Shown here in pieces: positions 32,308-43,940 of a stretch of 64,000 bases of DNA. A program made the translations under genes and the position numbers. Under the pieces are notes generated by a model. The model made no database searches. It was not told the DNA's origin and saw only the letters and a program-made list of their open reading frames with translations. This DNA comes from Pictodentalium vernedei (taxonomy: Eukaryota; Mollusca; Scaphopoda; Dentaliida; Dentaliidae): contig CM062292.1 in the NCBI GenBank assembly GCA_031216915.1, positions 1,856,457-1,920,456 on the forward strand, given 5' to 3'. Each line of letters opens with the position of its first letter. The first letter of the stretch is position 1.

Positions 32308-34517
32308 CTTGACCATATAATTTTGGGGGAGCATATAGTCGCCACTTTGTCCGTCTGTCCATCGCCTGACTTTATAATTTTGGGGGAGCATATAGTCTCC
32401 ACTTTGTCCGTCTGTCCTTCGCTTGACCGTATAATTTTGGGGGAGCATATAGTCGCCACTTTCTCCGTCTGTCCATCGCTTGACTTTATAATTTTGGGGA
32501 GCATATAGTCTCCACTTTGTCCGTCTATCGTTTGACTTTATAATTTTGGGGGAGCATATAGTCGTCACTTTGTCCGTCTGTTCATCATTTGACTAAATAA
32601 TTTTGGGGGAGCATATAGTCGCCACTTTGTCCGTCTGTCTATCGTTTGACTTTATAATTTTGGGGGAGCATATAGTCGCCACTTTGTCCGTCTGTCCATT
32701 GCTTGACTGTATAATTTTGGGGGAGCATATAGTCGCCACTTTGTCTGTCGGTCCATTGTTTGACTTTATAATTTTGGGGGAGCATATAGTCGCAACTTTG
32801 TCTGTACATCGCTTAACCGTATAATTTTGGGGGAGCATATAGTCGCCACTTTGTCCGTCTGTCCATCGTTTGACTTTATAATTTTGGGGGAGCATATAGT
32901 CGCCACTTTGTCCATCGTTTGACTTTACAATTTATTTTGGGGGAGCGTATAGTTGCCACTTTGTCCGTCTGTCCAACGTTTGACTAAAAAATTTTGGGGC
33001 AGCATATAGTCGCCACTTTGCCTGTCTGTCCATCATTTGACTTTATAATTTTGGGGAAGCATATAGTCTCCACTTTGTCCGTCTGTCCATCGCCTGACTT
33101 TATAATTTTGGGGGAGCATATAGTCGCCACTTTGTCCGTCTGTCTATCGTTTGACTTTATAATTTTGGGGGAGCATATAGTCGCCACTTTGTCCGTCTGT
33201 CCATCGCTTGACTTTATAATTTTGGGGAGCTTATAGTCGCCACTTTGTCCGTCTGTCTATCATTTGACTTTATAATTTTGGGGGAGCATATAGTCGTCAC
33301 TTTGTCCATCTGTCCGTCGCTTGACTTTATAATTTTGGGGGAGCATATAGTCGCCACTTTGTCCCTCTGTCCATCGCTTGACTTTATAATTTTGGGGGAG
33401 CATATAGTCTCCACTTTGTCTTCTGTCTACCGTTTGACTTTATAATTTTGGGGGAGCATATAGTCGCCACTTTGTCCGTCTGTCCATCTCTTGACCGTTT
33501 AAGTTTAGGGGAGCACATAGTCGCCACTTTGTACGTCTGTCTATCGCTTGACTTTATAATTTTGGGGGAGCATATAGTCGCCACTTTGTCCGTCTGTCTA
33601 TCGTTTGACTTTATAATTTTGGGGGAGCATATAGTCACCACTTTGTCCGTCTGTCCATTGCTTGACCATATAATTTTGGGGGAGCATATAGTCGCCACTT
33701 TGTCCGTCTGTCCATCGCTTGACTTTATAATTTTGGGGGAGCATATAGTCTCCACTGTGTCCGTCTGTCCATCGCTTGACCGTATAATTTTGGGGGAGCA
33801 TATAGTCACCACTTTCTCCGTCTGTCCATCGCTTGACTTTTTAATTTTGGGGAGCATATAGTCTCCACTTTGTCCGTCTATCTTTTGACTTTATAATTTT
33901 GGGGGAGCATATAGTCGTCACTTTGTCCGTCTGTTCATCATTTGACTAAATAATTTTGGGGAGCATATAGTCGTCACTTTGTCCGTCTGTTCATCATTTG
34001 ACTAAATAATTTTGGGGGAGCATATAGTTGCCACTTTGTCCGTCTGTCCATCGTTTGACTAAATAATTTTGGGGGAGCATATAGTTGCCACTTTGTCCGT
34101 CTGTCTATCGTTTGACTTTATAATTTTGGGGGAGCACATAGTCGCCACTTTGTCCGTCTGTCCATCGCTTGACCGTATAATTTTGGGGGAGCATATAGTC
34201 GCCACTTTGTCTGTCGGTCCATCGTTTGACTTTATAATTTTGGGGGAGCATATAGTCGCAACTTTGTCCGTCTGTACATCGCTTGACCGTATAATTTTGG
34301 GGGAGCATATAGTCGCCACTTTGTCCGTCTGTCCAATGTTTGACTTTATAATTTTGGGGGAGCATATAGTCGCCACTTTGTCCGTCTGTCCATCGCTTGA
34401 CCGTATAATTTTGGGGGAGCATATAGTCGCCACTTTGTCCGTCTGTCCATCGTTTGACTTTATAATTTTGGGGGAGCATATAGACGCCACTTTGTCCATC
34501 TGTCTATCGTTTGATTT
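32308..34517. repeat. 57-bp satellite array, right block
   Basis: About 39 further units continuous with the left block. The right edge grades into CATTTTACAGCATTACTACC, the body of the dispersed repeat seen at 36.2-37.5 kb, so the unit is the expanded head of that repeat. Confidence 0.96.
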
Positions 34518-35434
34518 TATCATTTTACAGCATTACTACCTGCTATAATGAAATGCAGGTCAGGTTCGATTTTTACGGTTATCACATTTACTGTTCCAGG
34601 CCTGGCATTCTAGAAAATCAAGGAGTGCAAAAAATTGACCCCCTCGGATTGCCTAGGCGTGCAATTGCACATGCAAATTTCAGTGCATGTGCAAGAATGC
34701 TATTTTGCCTTAAATATTCTTGGAAGTTATTACTACGGTGAGTGGCCATGGTGAGTGGCCATTGTACTAACTTATATGTCTCCAAATAATAACTATTGAT
34801 TAGCAACTATTTGGACACATACAACTTATCTCATTATTATCCATGGCAGAGTAAGTGTCATTTAATTAAAAGTTACTGTCTTCAGCACAGTCACTGTTAC
34901 ATGTGGGAAAAAATGAAGGCGTGTGAAAAGTCACACTCGCAGTCGCTGTTTCCATTTCACGAGTGTGAAAAATTGTAGGAGTGTGATTTTTTCCAAAGCT
35001 CAGAAATAGTTGCTCCCATTCTTTACTTTAATCGTAATCAGAAAGAAATAGACTGTCATTTGATAATTTTTCCTGTTGTTTATTCAAAGTCCATGGGTTT
35101 GACTTGGAACACGACATGATAGTGCTCAAAATACAGATGCTGTATCCATGAAATGAAAAATAAACAACCTCTAAAACTGTTCCATATCAAAATATGTTCC
35201 GGTCAGTAGGCTGCAGTGTGCATGGATTCACAAGTGTTAACTTCCCAACTGGAACTTTTTGTTCTCTGAATCAATACAAGGTTCTGAATAGAGCACCGTT
35301 TAGCAGTGTTGTCTTTCCTAGGAGAAAAAATCACCACTGAAGTAAGTTCCGGAAAACACACTGCTGTATTCATGGAGTGACTTCAGTTCAATGGCAAGCA
35401 GGCCGTTTCTTGTTACATCACTGCGTGATAAAAG
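34518..35434. other. Repeat remnants, no gene seen
   Basis: Starts with the body of the dispersed repeat, then at 34597 CAGGCCTGGCATTCTAGAAA, a likely end of the hAT-like family at 38375. An imperfect inverted repeat around ATGTCTCCAAATAATAAC / ACTATTTGGACACAT lies at 34777-34820. The remainder is unassigned. Confidence 0.45.
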
Positions 35435-35975
35435 TAGGACTGTCACGATTAATCGATTAGTCGATTGTTGATCGGTCATGGCGAAATCGATTAGTATTTT
35501 TCGTTGTCGAATAATCGGTAAATTTTATCCCACTTTAGACGTTTAATAATTAAAAGAAAATGTTATGAAAAAACTATTGTTTCTAAAGGTAAAGAGTTAA
35601 GAACAACGATGTTAAACCCCAAGAAGCCGTTGGAAGCATTTGTCTTTCAGGTGCATTCATCAAAGCTTTGATGTTCTGAACTTTTGAACAGTCAGTGTAA
35701 TAATCAAGACCGGTCGGCAGTTGCAATGTTGGCAACTGCCGACCGGTCTTGATTATTACACTGGCAGTTCAAAAGTAAAGAACATCAAAGCATTGAATGT
35801 ACCTAAAAGAGGATCGTCTTCGTTGTTTACCGGAGGTAGGTCAACTGACTTGAACTTCATTTTTTATCGACGTCAGAGAGAGCGAGAGGGGGTCATCTAG
35901 GTACGATTAATCGATTATGATCGATTATTTGCGACGATTAATCGTTTCCTAAATTAAAAAATCGTGACAGCCATA
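35435..35975. mobile_element. Small hAT-like element with central hairpin
   Basis: Ends TAGGACTGTCACGATTAATC and AAAATCGTGACAGCCATA, flanked by a perfect 8-bp duplication GATAAAAG (35427-35434 and 35976-35983). Subterminal GATTAATCGATTA repeats fit hAT. The centre (about 35645-35815) is a long hairpin with CAAGACCGGTCGGCAGTTGC and its complement. Confidence 0.92.
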
Positions 35976-36385
35976 GATAAAAGGGGGCACTGTTTTACAT
36001 GTGTGTGCTTGATTGTCTGACCTGATTATGTTTGGGAGATGAATTCGGCCGAAACGGATTTCATAATTCAAAATAAGAAGGTGACTGTTTCCAATAATAA
36101 TATGCAATGTCAACTCATCAGACCGTGTGACAATCTCGCAGGCGTACAATAAATTGCCTGCCTCGACTTTTTTTAGGCATGCTGCATGCCTAAAGAAGGC
36201 CTGCTGTTCCAGGTTTCCAGATAACTAGTTCGCTTGATGTTTGACCTTATAATTTTGCAGCATTACTATATACCACGAAATGCAAGTCAAGTTTGATGGC
36301 ATTTACCATTCCAGAGTTATGCCCCTTGAAAAGTCACAAAATGATAAAATCAATGTTTTCTGGATGATAATTCTAGTGCGCTTTG

Positions 36386-36641
36386 CAAGCCAGAAAATAA
36401 GCAGACTGACATCTGCAAAATAAGGTCCCCAGAGGGTGAATTTAGTGATGCACAGCAGGGTAGCATCACTAAATTTACCCTCTGTGAACCTCAATTTGAA
36501 TGAGGGTCTCAAAACTAAACAGAAAGAAGTATCCAGAGGATAAATTGGCCCACTGTGTGGGATAGCAAATTCACCAATCCATCAAATTCACCCTCTGAGA
36601 ACCTCATTCTGCAAATGTCAGACTGCTTATTTTCAGGCCTG
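36386..36641. mobile_element. Small hAT-like palindromic element
   Basis: Ends CAAGCCAGAAAATAAGCAG and CTGCTTATTTTCAGGCCTG. Flanks GCGCTTTG and TTGCTTTG match 6 of 8. Comparison with the neighbouring repeat units (CGCTTTGATGGACTACC) gives the empty site. Inner hairpin around GAATTTAGTGATG/CATCACTAAATT. Confidence 0.75.
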
Positions 36642-37130
36642 TTGCTTTGATGGGCTACCATATAATTTTACAACATTACTACCTACCATGAAATGCAGGT
36701 CAAGTCGAATTTTCACCATTATGACATTTACTGTTCCAGAGTTATGTCTCTTGAAAAGTGGCAAAATCAGTGGTTTACCGCTAACTCTAGTTCGCTTTGA
36801 TGGACTACCATTTAATTTTGCAACGTGACTACCTACCATAAAATGCAGCTCAAGTTGAATTTTCACCATTACCGTTCCAGAGTTATGTCTCTTGAAAAGT
36901 GGTAAAATCAGTGGTTTACGGCTAACTCTAGTTCACTTTGATGGACTACCATATAATTTTACAACATTACTATATACCATGAAATGCAGGTCAAGTTCGA
37001 TTGTCATTGTAGTGGTACTTAACAGTTCCAGAGTTATGCCCCTTGAAAAGTCACAAAGTGGTAAAATTAATGGTTTCTGGATGATAACTGCAGTTCACTT
37101 TAATGTATAATTTTGCTACATTACTACCTA

Positions 37131-37444
37131 CAGTTAAAACTAGAAGTCCTGTCACGAATAGTGCGCTTATCTAGGCTTAATTGCGCGTTGGAATTGCGCG
37201 CAATTGCCATATCGAATGGCATCCAAAGCACGGCAGGTTCTCTTGGTTACTCATAGCAAACACATGCAATGTTTCTGCCAATGGACCTCCGGGTTACCCG
37301 GAGGTCCATTGGCTGAAACATTGCTTGTGCACAGGCCATATGTACAGAATTTGATAGCTTTACATAGACCATAACGCGTACATTAACGCGCATATCAACG
37401 TGCTATTTGTGCGCATTTCATGACAGGACTTCTAGTTTTAACTG
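37131..37444 (+). mobile_element. MITE family B, copy 15, with empty site in adjacent units
   Basis: Complete. It sits in CATTACTACC-TA-[element]-TA-CCATAAGC. Neighbouring units read CATTACTACCTACCATGAAA without it. Confidence 0.94.
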
Positions 37445-37663
37445 TACCATAAGCTGTAGGTCAAGTTCAATTTTTATGGCATTTACTGTTCTAAAGTTAT
37501 GCTCCTTGAAATGTGGCAAATTGGTAAATTGATAAAACATTTCTTATGGTATCATATTATTGGTTGGAAGGAGTATTCAATTTGGGGGTGGGGAGGTGAG
37601 AAAGTTTTGCTGGTGATGTCTTATATATGTTCAGCTCTTGATAGTTAATATTTTTCTTTACAG

Positions 37664-37774
37664 ACAACACTCCGAGAGTTTCAGCAGACAGATTTCAATG
37701 TTGTCCGAATGCATGAAGAGTTTATTTGGCTACATGCCCGATATGTGGAGAATGAATTGTATGCTGGAATTATT
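37664..37774 (+). CDS. SNX6: Sorting nexin SNX5/SNX6-like, PX-domain exon (part 1)
   Basis: A 37-codon exon, phase 0 at both ends, between acceptor TTTTTCTTTACAG (ending 37663) and donor GTAAGA (37775). It encodes TTLREFQQTDFNVVRMHEEF and IWLHARYVENELYAGII, matching the PX domain of vertebrate SNX6 (shared HEEFIWLH and VENE.YAG). These proteins are SNX-BAR subunits of the endosomal retrieval coat (ESCPE-1, formerly retromer-SNX) that pair with SNX1/2 and recycle cargo from endosomes. The PX fold of this subfamily is atypical and binds cargo or partners rather than classic PI3P. Upstream exons were not found in the window. SNX6 is closest by memory; SNX5 and SNX32 are the other vertebrate paralogues. 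Confidence 0.93.
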
Positions 37775-37876
37775 GTAAGATTTTATTTGTTACATGCCTG
37801 ACATAATAATGGAATAAATCAGTGATATAAGTGATAAGGAATGTATTAATAGCTCCTGAGGATGTAAAACACAGTA

Positions 37877-38190
37877 CAGTTAAAAGTAGAAGTCCTGTCA
37901 TGAAATGCGCACAAATAGTACGTCGATTTGCACGTTAATCTACGCGTTATGACCATGATAAGGCTATCAAAGTCTGTTCATATGGCCTGTGCATAAGCAA
38001 TGTTTCAGCCAATGGACCTCTGGGTAATCCGGAGGTCCATTGGCAGAAACTTTGCCTGTGTTTGCTATGCGTAAACAGGAGAACCTGCCGTGCTAGAGAT
38101 GCCATTCCATATGGCAATTGCGCGCAATTACTATGCGCAATTAAGCCTAGAAAAGCGCGCAGTTTGTGACAGGACTTCTAGTTTTAACTG
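37877..38190 (-). mobile_element. MITE family B, copy 16, in the SNX intron
   Basis: Complete, TA on both sides, 103 bp downstream of the exon. Confidence 0.92.
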
Positions 38191-38374
38191 TATGGTCTTA
38201 CCTGAAGTATGAAATATTGATTAAAAGCTTCTTTAAGTTTTAGTTTTAACATTATTTTTAATGACATTTCAAAACTGATGTTTTTAAAACAGAAATCTAA
38301 TCTATTCCACATGTGAAGTGCTGCAAAATAAATACAAACAGTTCCAAAGATGATCCTGAGAATTGCTCAGCCAG

Positions 38375-39127
38375 CAGGCCTGGCATTTTCAGGAGGGCGA
38401 TTTATTTGCTCGCCCGCAGCTCGCCTTAAAAAAATTAAGGAGGGGAAAAACTACAGTTAAAACTAGAAGTCCTGGCCCGAATAGTGCGCTTATCTAGGCT
38501 TAATTGCACGTTGGAATTGCGCGCAATTGCCAAATCGAATGGCATCCAAAGCACGGCAGGTTCTCCTGGTTACTCATAGCAAACACATGCAATATTTCTG
38601 CCAATGGACCTCCGGGTTACCCGGAGGTCCATTGGCTGGAACATTGCATGTACACAGACCAAATGTACAGAATTTGATAGCTTTACTTAGGTCATAACGC
38701 GTACATTAACGCACATATTAACGTGCTACTTGTGCGAATTTCATGACAGGACTTCTAGTTTTAACTGTAGCCCTTCTGGCTTTAGAAAATAATGATTACC
38801 ATAGTAACCGATTCCTAAAACCCACATCTTCTCATATCTCTGCTATGTTAGTGTTCTCTGTAAGGCAGCCACACTGCCCCCTCCCACTCCTCCGGGCCTT
38901 GCTGGGGCCCAGAGGTGTGGGAGAGGCAGTGTAGCCGTCTCACAGAGACTGCCTTGTTAGCAGCACTAAATAAAATTTACAAATCCCACTCGGCAGAACT
39001 CATTAATAGTAAAACTTCATGTTGCCATCTTTAGCTTTTGTAGGCTTGAGGAGCGCTGATGGTTCTCCTAGGTGATACAAGGGGAGCAATTTGTAGCCCT
39101 CCTGCATTTTTAAGAATGCCAGGCCTG
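38375..39127. mobile_element. hAT-like element with CAGGCCTGGCATT ends
   Basis: Ends CAGGCCTGGCATTTTCAGGA and AAGAATGCCAGGCCTG, with inner AGGAGGGCGA and TAGCCCTCCT also inverted. Flanking 8-mers do not match, so the target duplication is lost or the boundaries are off. Interior hairpin of CCACACTGCC...GGCAGTGT near 38868-38934. Related ends occur at 34597 and 40571. Confidence 0.6.
38454..38767 (+). mobile_element. MITE family B, copy 17, nested in hAT-like element
   Basis: Complete, TA on both sides, inside the element at 38375-39127. Confidence 0.92.
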
Positions 39128-39137
39128 AACCGTTAGG

Positions 39138-39204
39138 ACTTGATCCTCAGACCTAATAGAATTTATCCTCAGACCTAATAGAATTGATCCTCAGACCTTA
39201 GAGA
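39138..39204. repeat. Three-unit 23-bp repeat
   Basis: GATCCTCAGACCTAATAGAATT and close variants, three times in tandem. Confidence 0.7.
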
Positions 39205-39209
39205 ATTGA

Positions 39210-39420
39210 TCACGGTATATTTCTTGACCAGATAGATATGAAGGAGCAACTCCATGCCAGCACTTGTGAGGGCAAGAATTGTAAAATCAACCCTTTTTTG
39301 ATGGGAAGCCAATGCAAGTCCTTCATCACAGACATCTGATCAGTTAACCTTGTTCCAGTCACAGTTTTATCCGTATTTTGTATATGCTGTAGTTTTTCCA
39401 GTAGGTGCATTGGCAGACCC
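39210..39420 (-). pseudogene. LINE (CR1/L2-like) RT C-terminal fragment
   Basis: The minus frame reads LEKLQHIQNT...VTGTRLTDQMSVMKDLHWLP, the region after the RT palm in CR1/L2-clade LINEs (LQ.IQN.AA..., LHWLP). It is cut by a C-rich tract at 39417-39450 and frameshifted below about 39290. Compare KQLNRLQKIQN...LHWLPV at 52411-52520 in the larger LINE. Confidence 0.75.
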
Positions 39421-39449
39421 CACCCCCACCCCAAACCCCCCTCCCCCAA

Positions 39450-40004
39450 AATAAAATAGGGCATTGCCACAGTGTAAAGTGTGCAGTGACAAGGGAGTGA
39501 GTAAGGGTTTCTAAGGCTTTCCTGGGAGATGTGGACAAAAGTTAACTGTTTTGCAACTGGGAGTAATGTGTTCAGCACACCCTGTTAATCAGTTTCACAT
39601 GTGAGTTGATAAGCAATACAATATTCCTTTCCACATCAGACCTTTGAGTCATAGAATCACTAATTCTAATGTATGGGATAACAGGAATCACAACTCATTC
39701 ACAAGATCAAACTTAGTCTTTGTGTCATCAGGGATTGTTTTGGGTATCTACAGGGTCCAAATATGGGACCCTCTCCCAATAGCTTTGTGGCATGATTTTT
39801 CCCAATTCAAACCAAAAGTTTCCCAATCTCGTTTCTCAATCAAATAAAAGTTTAATTCTTTTAACCCTTGAATGTCTTGACTTAATCACTTTCTACTGCA
39901 ACAAAACAGGTGCCTCAACAGCAGGTGCCTCAACAGATAGTTTTTATAAACAAAAACAAGTTACATACCAAGAACATCCCAAGAACATAGTCAGCTGTCT
40001 CTAT
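39450..40004. other. No gene seen
   Basis: Intron sequence of the SNX gene with no supported feature beyond a short GGTGCCTCAACAG doublet near 39910. Confidence 0.4.
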
Positions 40005-40412
40005 GCAAGTCCTGGCTGTCTGTATAGGCAAGTCTTGGCTGTCTATATAGGCAGGTCTTGGCTGTCTGTATAGGCAAGTCTTGGCTGTCTGTATAGGCAG
40101 GTCTTGGCTGTCTGTATAGGCAGGTCTTGGCTGTCTGTATAGGCAAGTCTTGGCTGCCTGTATAGGCAAGTCTTGGCTGTCTGTATAGGCAAGTCTTGGC
40201 TGCCTATATAGGCAAGTCTTGGCTACCTGTATATGTCTGTATAGGCAAGTCTTTGCTGTCTGTATAGGCAAGTCTTGGCTGTCTGTATAGCAAGTCTTGG
40301 CTGTCTGTATAGGCAAGTCTTGGCTGTCTGTATAGGCAGTCTTGGCTCCCTGTATAGGCAAGTCTTGGCTGTCTGTATAGGCAAGTCTTTGCTGTCTGTA
40401 TAGGCAAGTAGA
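40005..40412. repeat. 23-24-bp minisatellite
   Basis: About 17 units of GTCTTGGCTGTCTGTATAGG plus CAA. Open frames across it on the minus strand are repeat artefacts. Confidence 0.93.
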
Positions 40413-40570
40413 GTGTCCAAGTGTAGCAAATACAACACTTTTTTTAAAGAGATTAGAAAGACTGATCACTATTTACATGACTGTTTGCTATAAAACTTAC
40501 AGGCACTATGCACGTAGTAGCTTCTGTATTAATGTTATCAGCTCAATATGAAGGTAACATTTCTTATTCA

Positions 40571-40665
40571 GGCTTGGCCATTTAAAAAATGCAGGAGGGC
40601 AATTCATCTCCCTCCTTGACATGAGTCCAGTAGGGCACTACCCCCTCCTAAGGTAGATGATACAT
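40571..40665. repeat. Fragment of CAGGCCTGG hAT-like family
   Basis: CAGGCTTGGCCATTTAAAAA ATGCAGGAGGGCAATTCATC resembles the left end at 38375. No partner end found. A poly-G tract follows at 40850-40870. Confidence 0.5.
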
Positions 40666-41009
40666 TTAGAGCTGTTTGTAACCTACCCTTTTGACAAAAA
40701 GCCTGATGCTACTTTTTCAGATAAATACACTCCAATTTGATTGCTTTGATTGAATTATTAAAGAATTTATTTTGACTTGGCCTCAGCTTGTTTCAGTTTT
40801 TTGCCCAACCTTACAGTGTAAAAATGAAAACAAGTGTGTGAGGGGGTGGGGGGGGGGGGGGGGGTGGGGGGAGGTGAGTGTCAGGATGATTAAGCAAGCC
40901 TGCAAGTCAAAGTCGGTGTGCATTGAGATGGGAGATGAGTAACTATCCTTTGGGTATGATGATATGTTGTTGTAGAAAACCATCTAAGAAAGAGAGAGTC
41001 CATTCCTAA

Positions 41010-43203
41010 ATAAAAATTATCCATCCAATTATCTCACATGTTTGTCAACTGTCTTAACATAAAAAATATCCACCCAATTATCTCACGTTTGTCAACTGTT
41101 TTAACATAAAAAATATCCATCCAGTTATCTCACATGTTTGTCAACTGTTTTAACATAAAAAATATCCGTCCAATTATCTCACATGTTTTTCAACTGTTTT
41201 AACATAAAAAATATCCATCCAGTTATCTCACATGTTTGTCAACTGTTTTAACATTAAAAATATCCACCCAATTATCTCACGTTTGTCAACTGTTTTAACA
41301 TAAAAAATATCCATCCAATTAACTCACATGTTTGTCAACTGTTTTAACATAAAAAATATCCACCCAATTATCTCACATGTTTGTCAACTGTTTTAACATA
41401 AAAAATATCCATCCAATTATCTCACATGTTTGTCAACTGTTTTAACATAAAAAATATCCACCCAATTATCTCGCATGTTTGTCAACTGTTTTAACATAAA
41501 AAATATCCATCCAATTATCTCACATGTTTGTCAACTGTTTTAACATAAAAAATATCCACCCAATTATCTCACATGTTTGTCAACTGTTTTAACATAAAAA
41601 ATATCCATCCAATTATCTCACATGTTTGTCAACTGTTTTAACATAAAAAATATCCATCCAATTATCTCACATGTTTGTCAACTGTTTTAAAATAAAAAAT
41701 ATCCACCCAATTATCTCACATGTTTGTCAACTGTTTTAACATAAAAAATATCTATCCGATTATCTCACATGTTTGTCAACTGTTTTAACATAAAAAATAT
41801 CCACCCAATTATCTCACATGTTTGTCAACTGTTTTAACATAAAAAATATCCATCCAATTATCTCACATGTTTGTCAACTGTTTTAACATAAAAAATATCC
41901 ACCCAATTATCTCGCATGTTTGTCAACTGTTTTAACATAAAAAATATCCATCCAATTATCTCACATGTTTGTCAACTGTTTTAACATAAAAAATATCCAC
42001 CCAATTATCTCACATGTTTGTCAACTGTTTTAACATAAAAATTATCCACCCAATTATCTCACGTTTGTCAACTGTTTTAACATTAAAAATATCCATCCAA
42101 TTATCTCACATGTTTGTCAACTGTTTTAACATAAAAAATATCCACCCAATTATCTCACATGTTTGTCAACTGTTTTAACATAAAAAATATCCACCCAATT
42201 ATCTCACATGTTTGTCAACTGTTTTAACATAAAAAATATCCACCCAATTATCTCACATGTTTGTCAACTGTTTTAACATAAAAAATATCCATCCAATTAT
42301 CTCACATGTTTGTCAACTGTTTTAACATAAAAAATATCCACCCAATTATCTCACATGTTTGTCAACTGTTTTAACATAAAAAATATCCATCCAATTATCT
42401 CGCATGTTTTTCAACTGTTTTAACATAAAAAGTATCCACCCAATTATCTCGCATGTTTGTCTACTGTTTTAACATAAAAAATATCCATCCAATTATCTCA
42501 CACGTTTGTCAACTGTTTTTACATAAAAAATATCCACCCAATTATCTCACATGTTTGTCAACTGTTTTAACATAAAAAATATCCATCCAATTAACTCACA
42601 TGTTTGTCAACTGTTTTAACATAAAAAATATCCACCCAATTATCTCACATGTTTGTCAACTGTTTTAACATAAAAAATATCCATCCAATTATCTCACATG
42701 TTTGTCAACTGTTTTAACATAAAAAATATCCACCCAATTATCTCACATGTTTGTCAACTGTTTTAACATAAAAAATATCCATCCAATTATCTCGCATGTT
42801 TTTCAACTGTTTTAACATAAAAAATATCCACCCAATTATCTCACATGTTTGTCAACTGTTTTAACATAAAAAATATCCACCCAATTATCTCACGTTTGTC
42901 AACTGTTTTAACATAAAATATATCCATCCAATTATCTCACGTTTGTCAACTGTTTTAACATAAAAAATATCCATCCAATTATCTCACATTTGTCAACTGT
43001 TTTAACATAAAAAATATCCACCCAATTATCTCACATGTTTGTCAACTGTTTTAACATAAAAAATATCCATCCAATTATCTCACATGTTTGTCAACTGTTT
43101 TAACATAAAAAATATCCACCCAATTATCTCACATGTTTGTCAACTGTTTTAACATAAAAAATATCCATCCAGTTATCTCACATGTTTGTCAACTGTTTTA
43201 ACA
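41010..43203. repeat. 49-bp minisatellite with alternating units
   Basis: About 45 units of CATAAAAAATATCCACCCAA, TTATCTCACATGTTTGTCAA and CTGTTTTAA. Units ending ATCCACCC and ATCCATCC alternate through most of the array, so the true repeat period is often 98 bp. It lies inside the SNX intron. Confidence 0.96.
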
Positions 43204-43430
43204 AGTTATCAGTTTAAAATGCTGAACAAACTGAACATCATCTCGATATTTTGACAACTACAGACAGTGTTGTCAAGCCATATTATTTCCAGGTATCACA
43301 TGCTTTGATTGTTATCATTTTGCATTAAAATTTAGAGTGAAAAAGTTGATAAAAATACTCTTAACAATATCATGAATGAGTTTGAAAACTGGTGCAGTTT
43401 GTTCATACTGAGCCGAGATATGGCTCTTAA

Positions 43431-43804
43431 GGCCACTCTGTTTCTCAGACCAAGTTTTGTAAAATTGCATGCGGGCGGACGGTTTTTTATTTTATATTTT
43501 ATTTTTGTAATTACTTCTTTGCCATCAGAAGTTCATATTCTTGGTTTATTTTATGTTTTAGGCCTCATAATCTGCAGAATAGCAAGGGTGGTAGTGTATT
43601 TCGTCCCTTGGGTGCAACAAGGCTTTGCAATGCTAAAGCATTGCAAAGCCTTGTTGCAGTCAAGGGACAAATTTATCAATTTTATTAACTTGTGTAAAAT
43701 ATCAGACATAAACCATTTAATTTTTATTTTTTCAAGTTTGCATTGGTCATAAAAAGAGAGCATGCGGGAGGGCCTGAGAAACAGATTTTTAATTTAATTA
43801 AGCC
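43431..43804. mobile_element. PIF/Harbinger-type MITE, copy 2
   Basis: Ends GGCCACTCTGTTTCTCAG and CTGAGAAACAG...TTAAGCC, with TAA at 43428-43430 and 43805-43807. Core hairpin GGCTTTGCAATGC/GCATTGCAAAGCC. A poly-T tract follows at 43812-43838. Confidence 0.82.
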
Positions 43805-43940
43805 TAATGAGTTTTTTTTTTTTTTTTTTTTTTTTTTTACCTGTTTTCAGTGATAACTTGAACAAATATCAATGGATTTTGGTCAATATTAGCATGTGTG
43901 ACTTTCTTAATGTATTAAATGAGTATGATTACTAATGAAG

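Larger units (their letters stand above)
36236..37570. repeat. Dispersed ~150-bp tandem repeat
   Basis: Units contain TAATTTTGCAGCATTACTAC, CATGAAATGCAGGTCAAG and CCAGAGTTATGCCCCTTGAA, near 36240, 36640, 36800, 36940, 37100 and 37446. It hosts two insertions: the hAT-like element at 36386 and MITE B copy 15. Confidence 0.82.

Noticed and set aside
39930-40469. 179-codon minus-strand frame
   Set aside because: It is a translation of the 23-24-bp minisatellite (LYRQPRLAYTDSQDLPIQ).
41010-43203. CRISPR-like regular array
   Set aside because: There are no unique spacers: the whole 49 bp repeats. The context is an intron of an animal gene.
43812-43838. Poly-T tract as a retrogene poly-A tail on the minus strand
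   Set aside because: No coding sequence or target duplication accompanies it; it directly follows a Harbinger-type MITE and is probably slippage.
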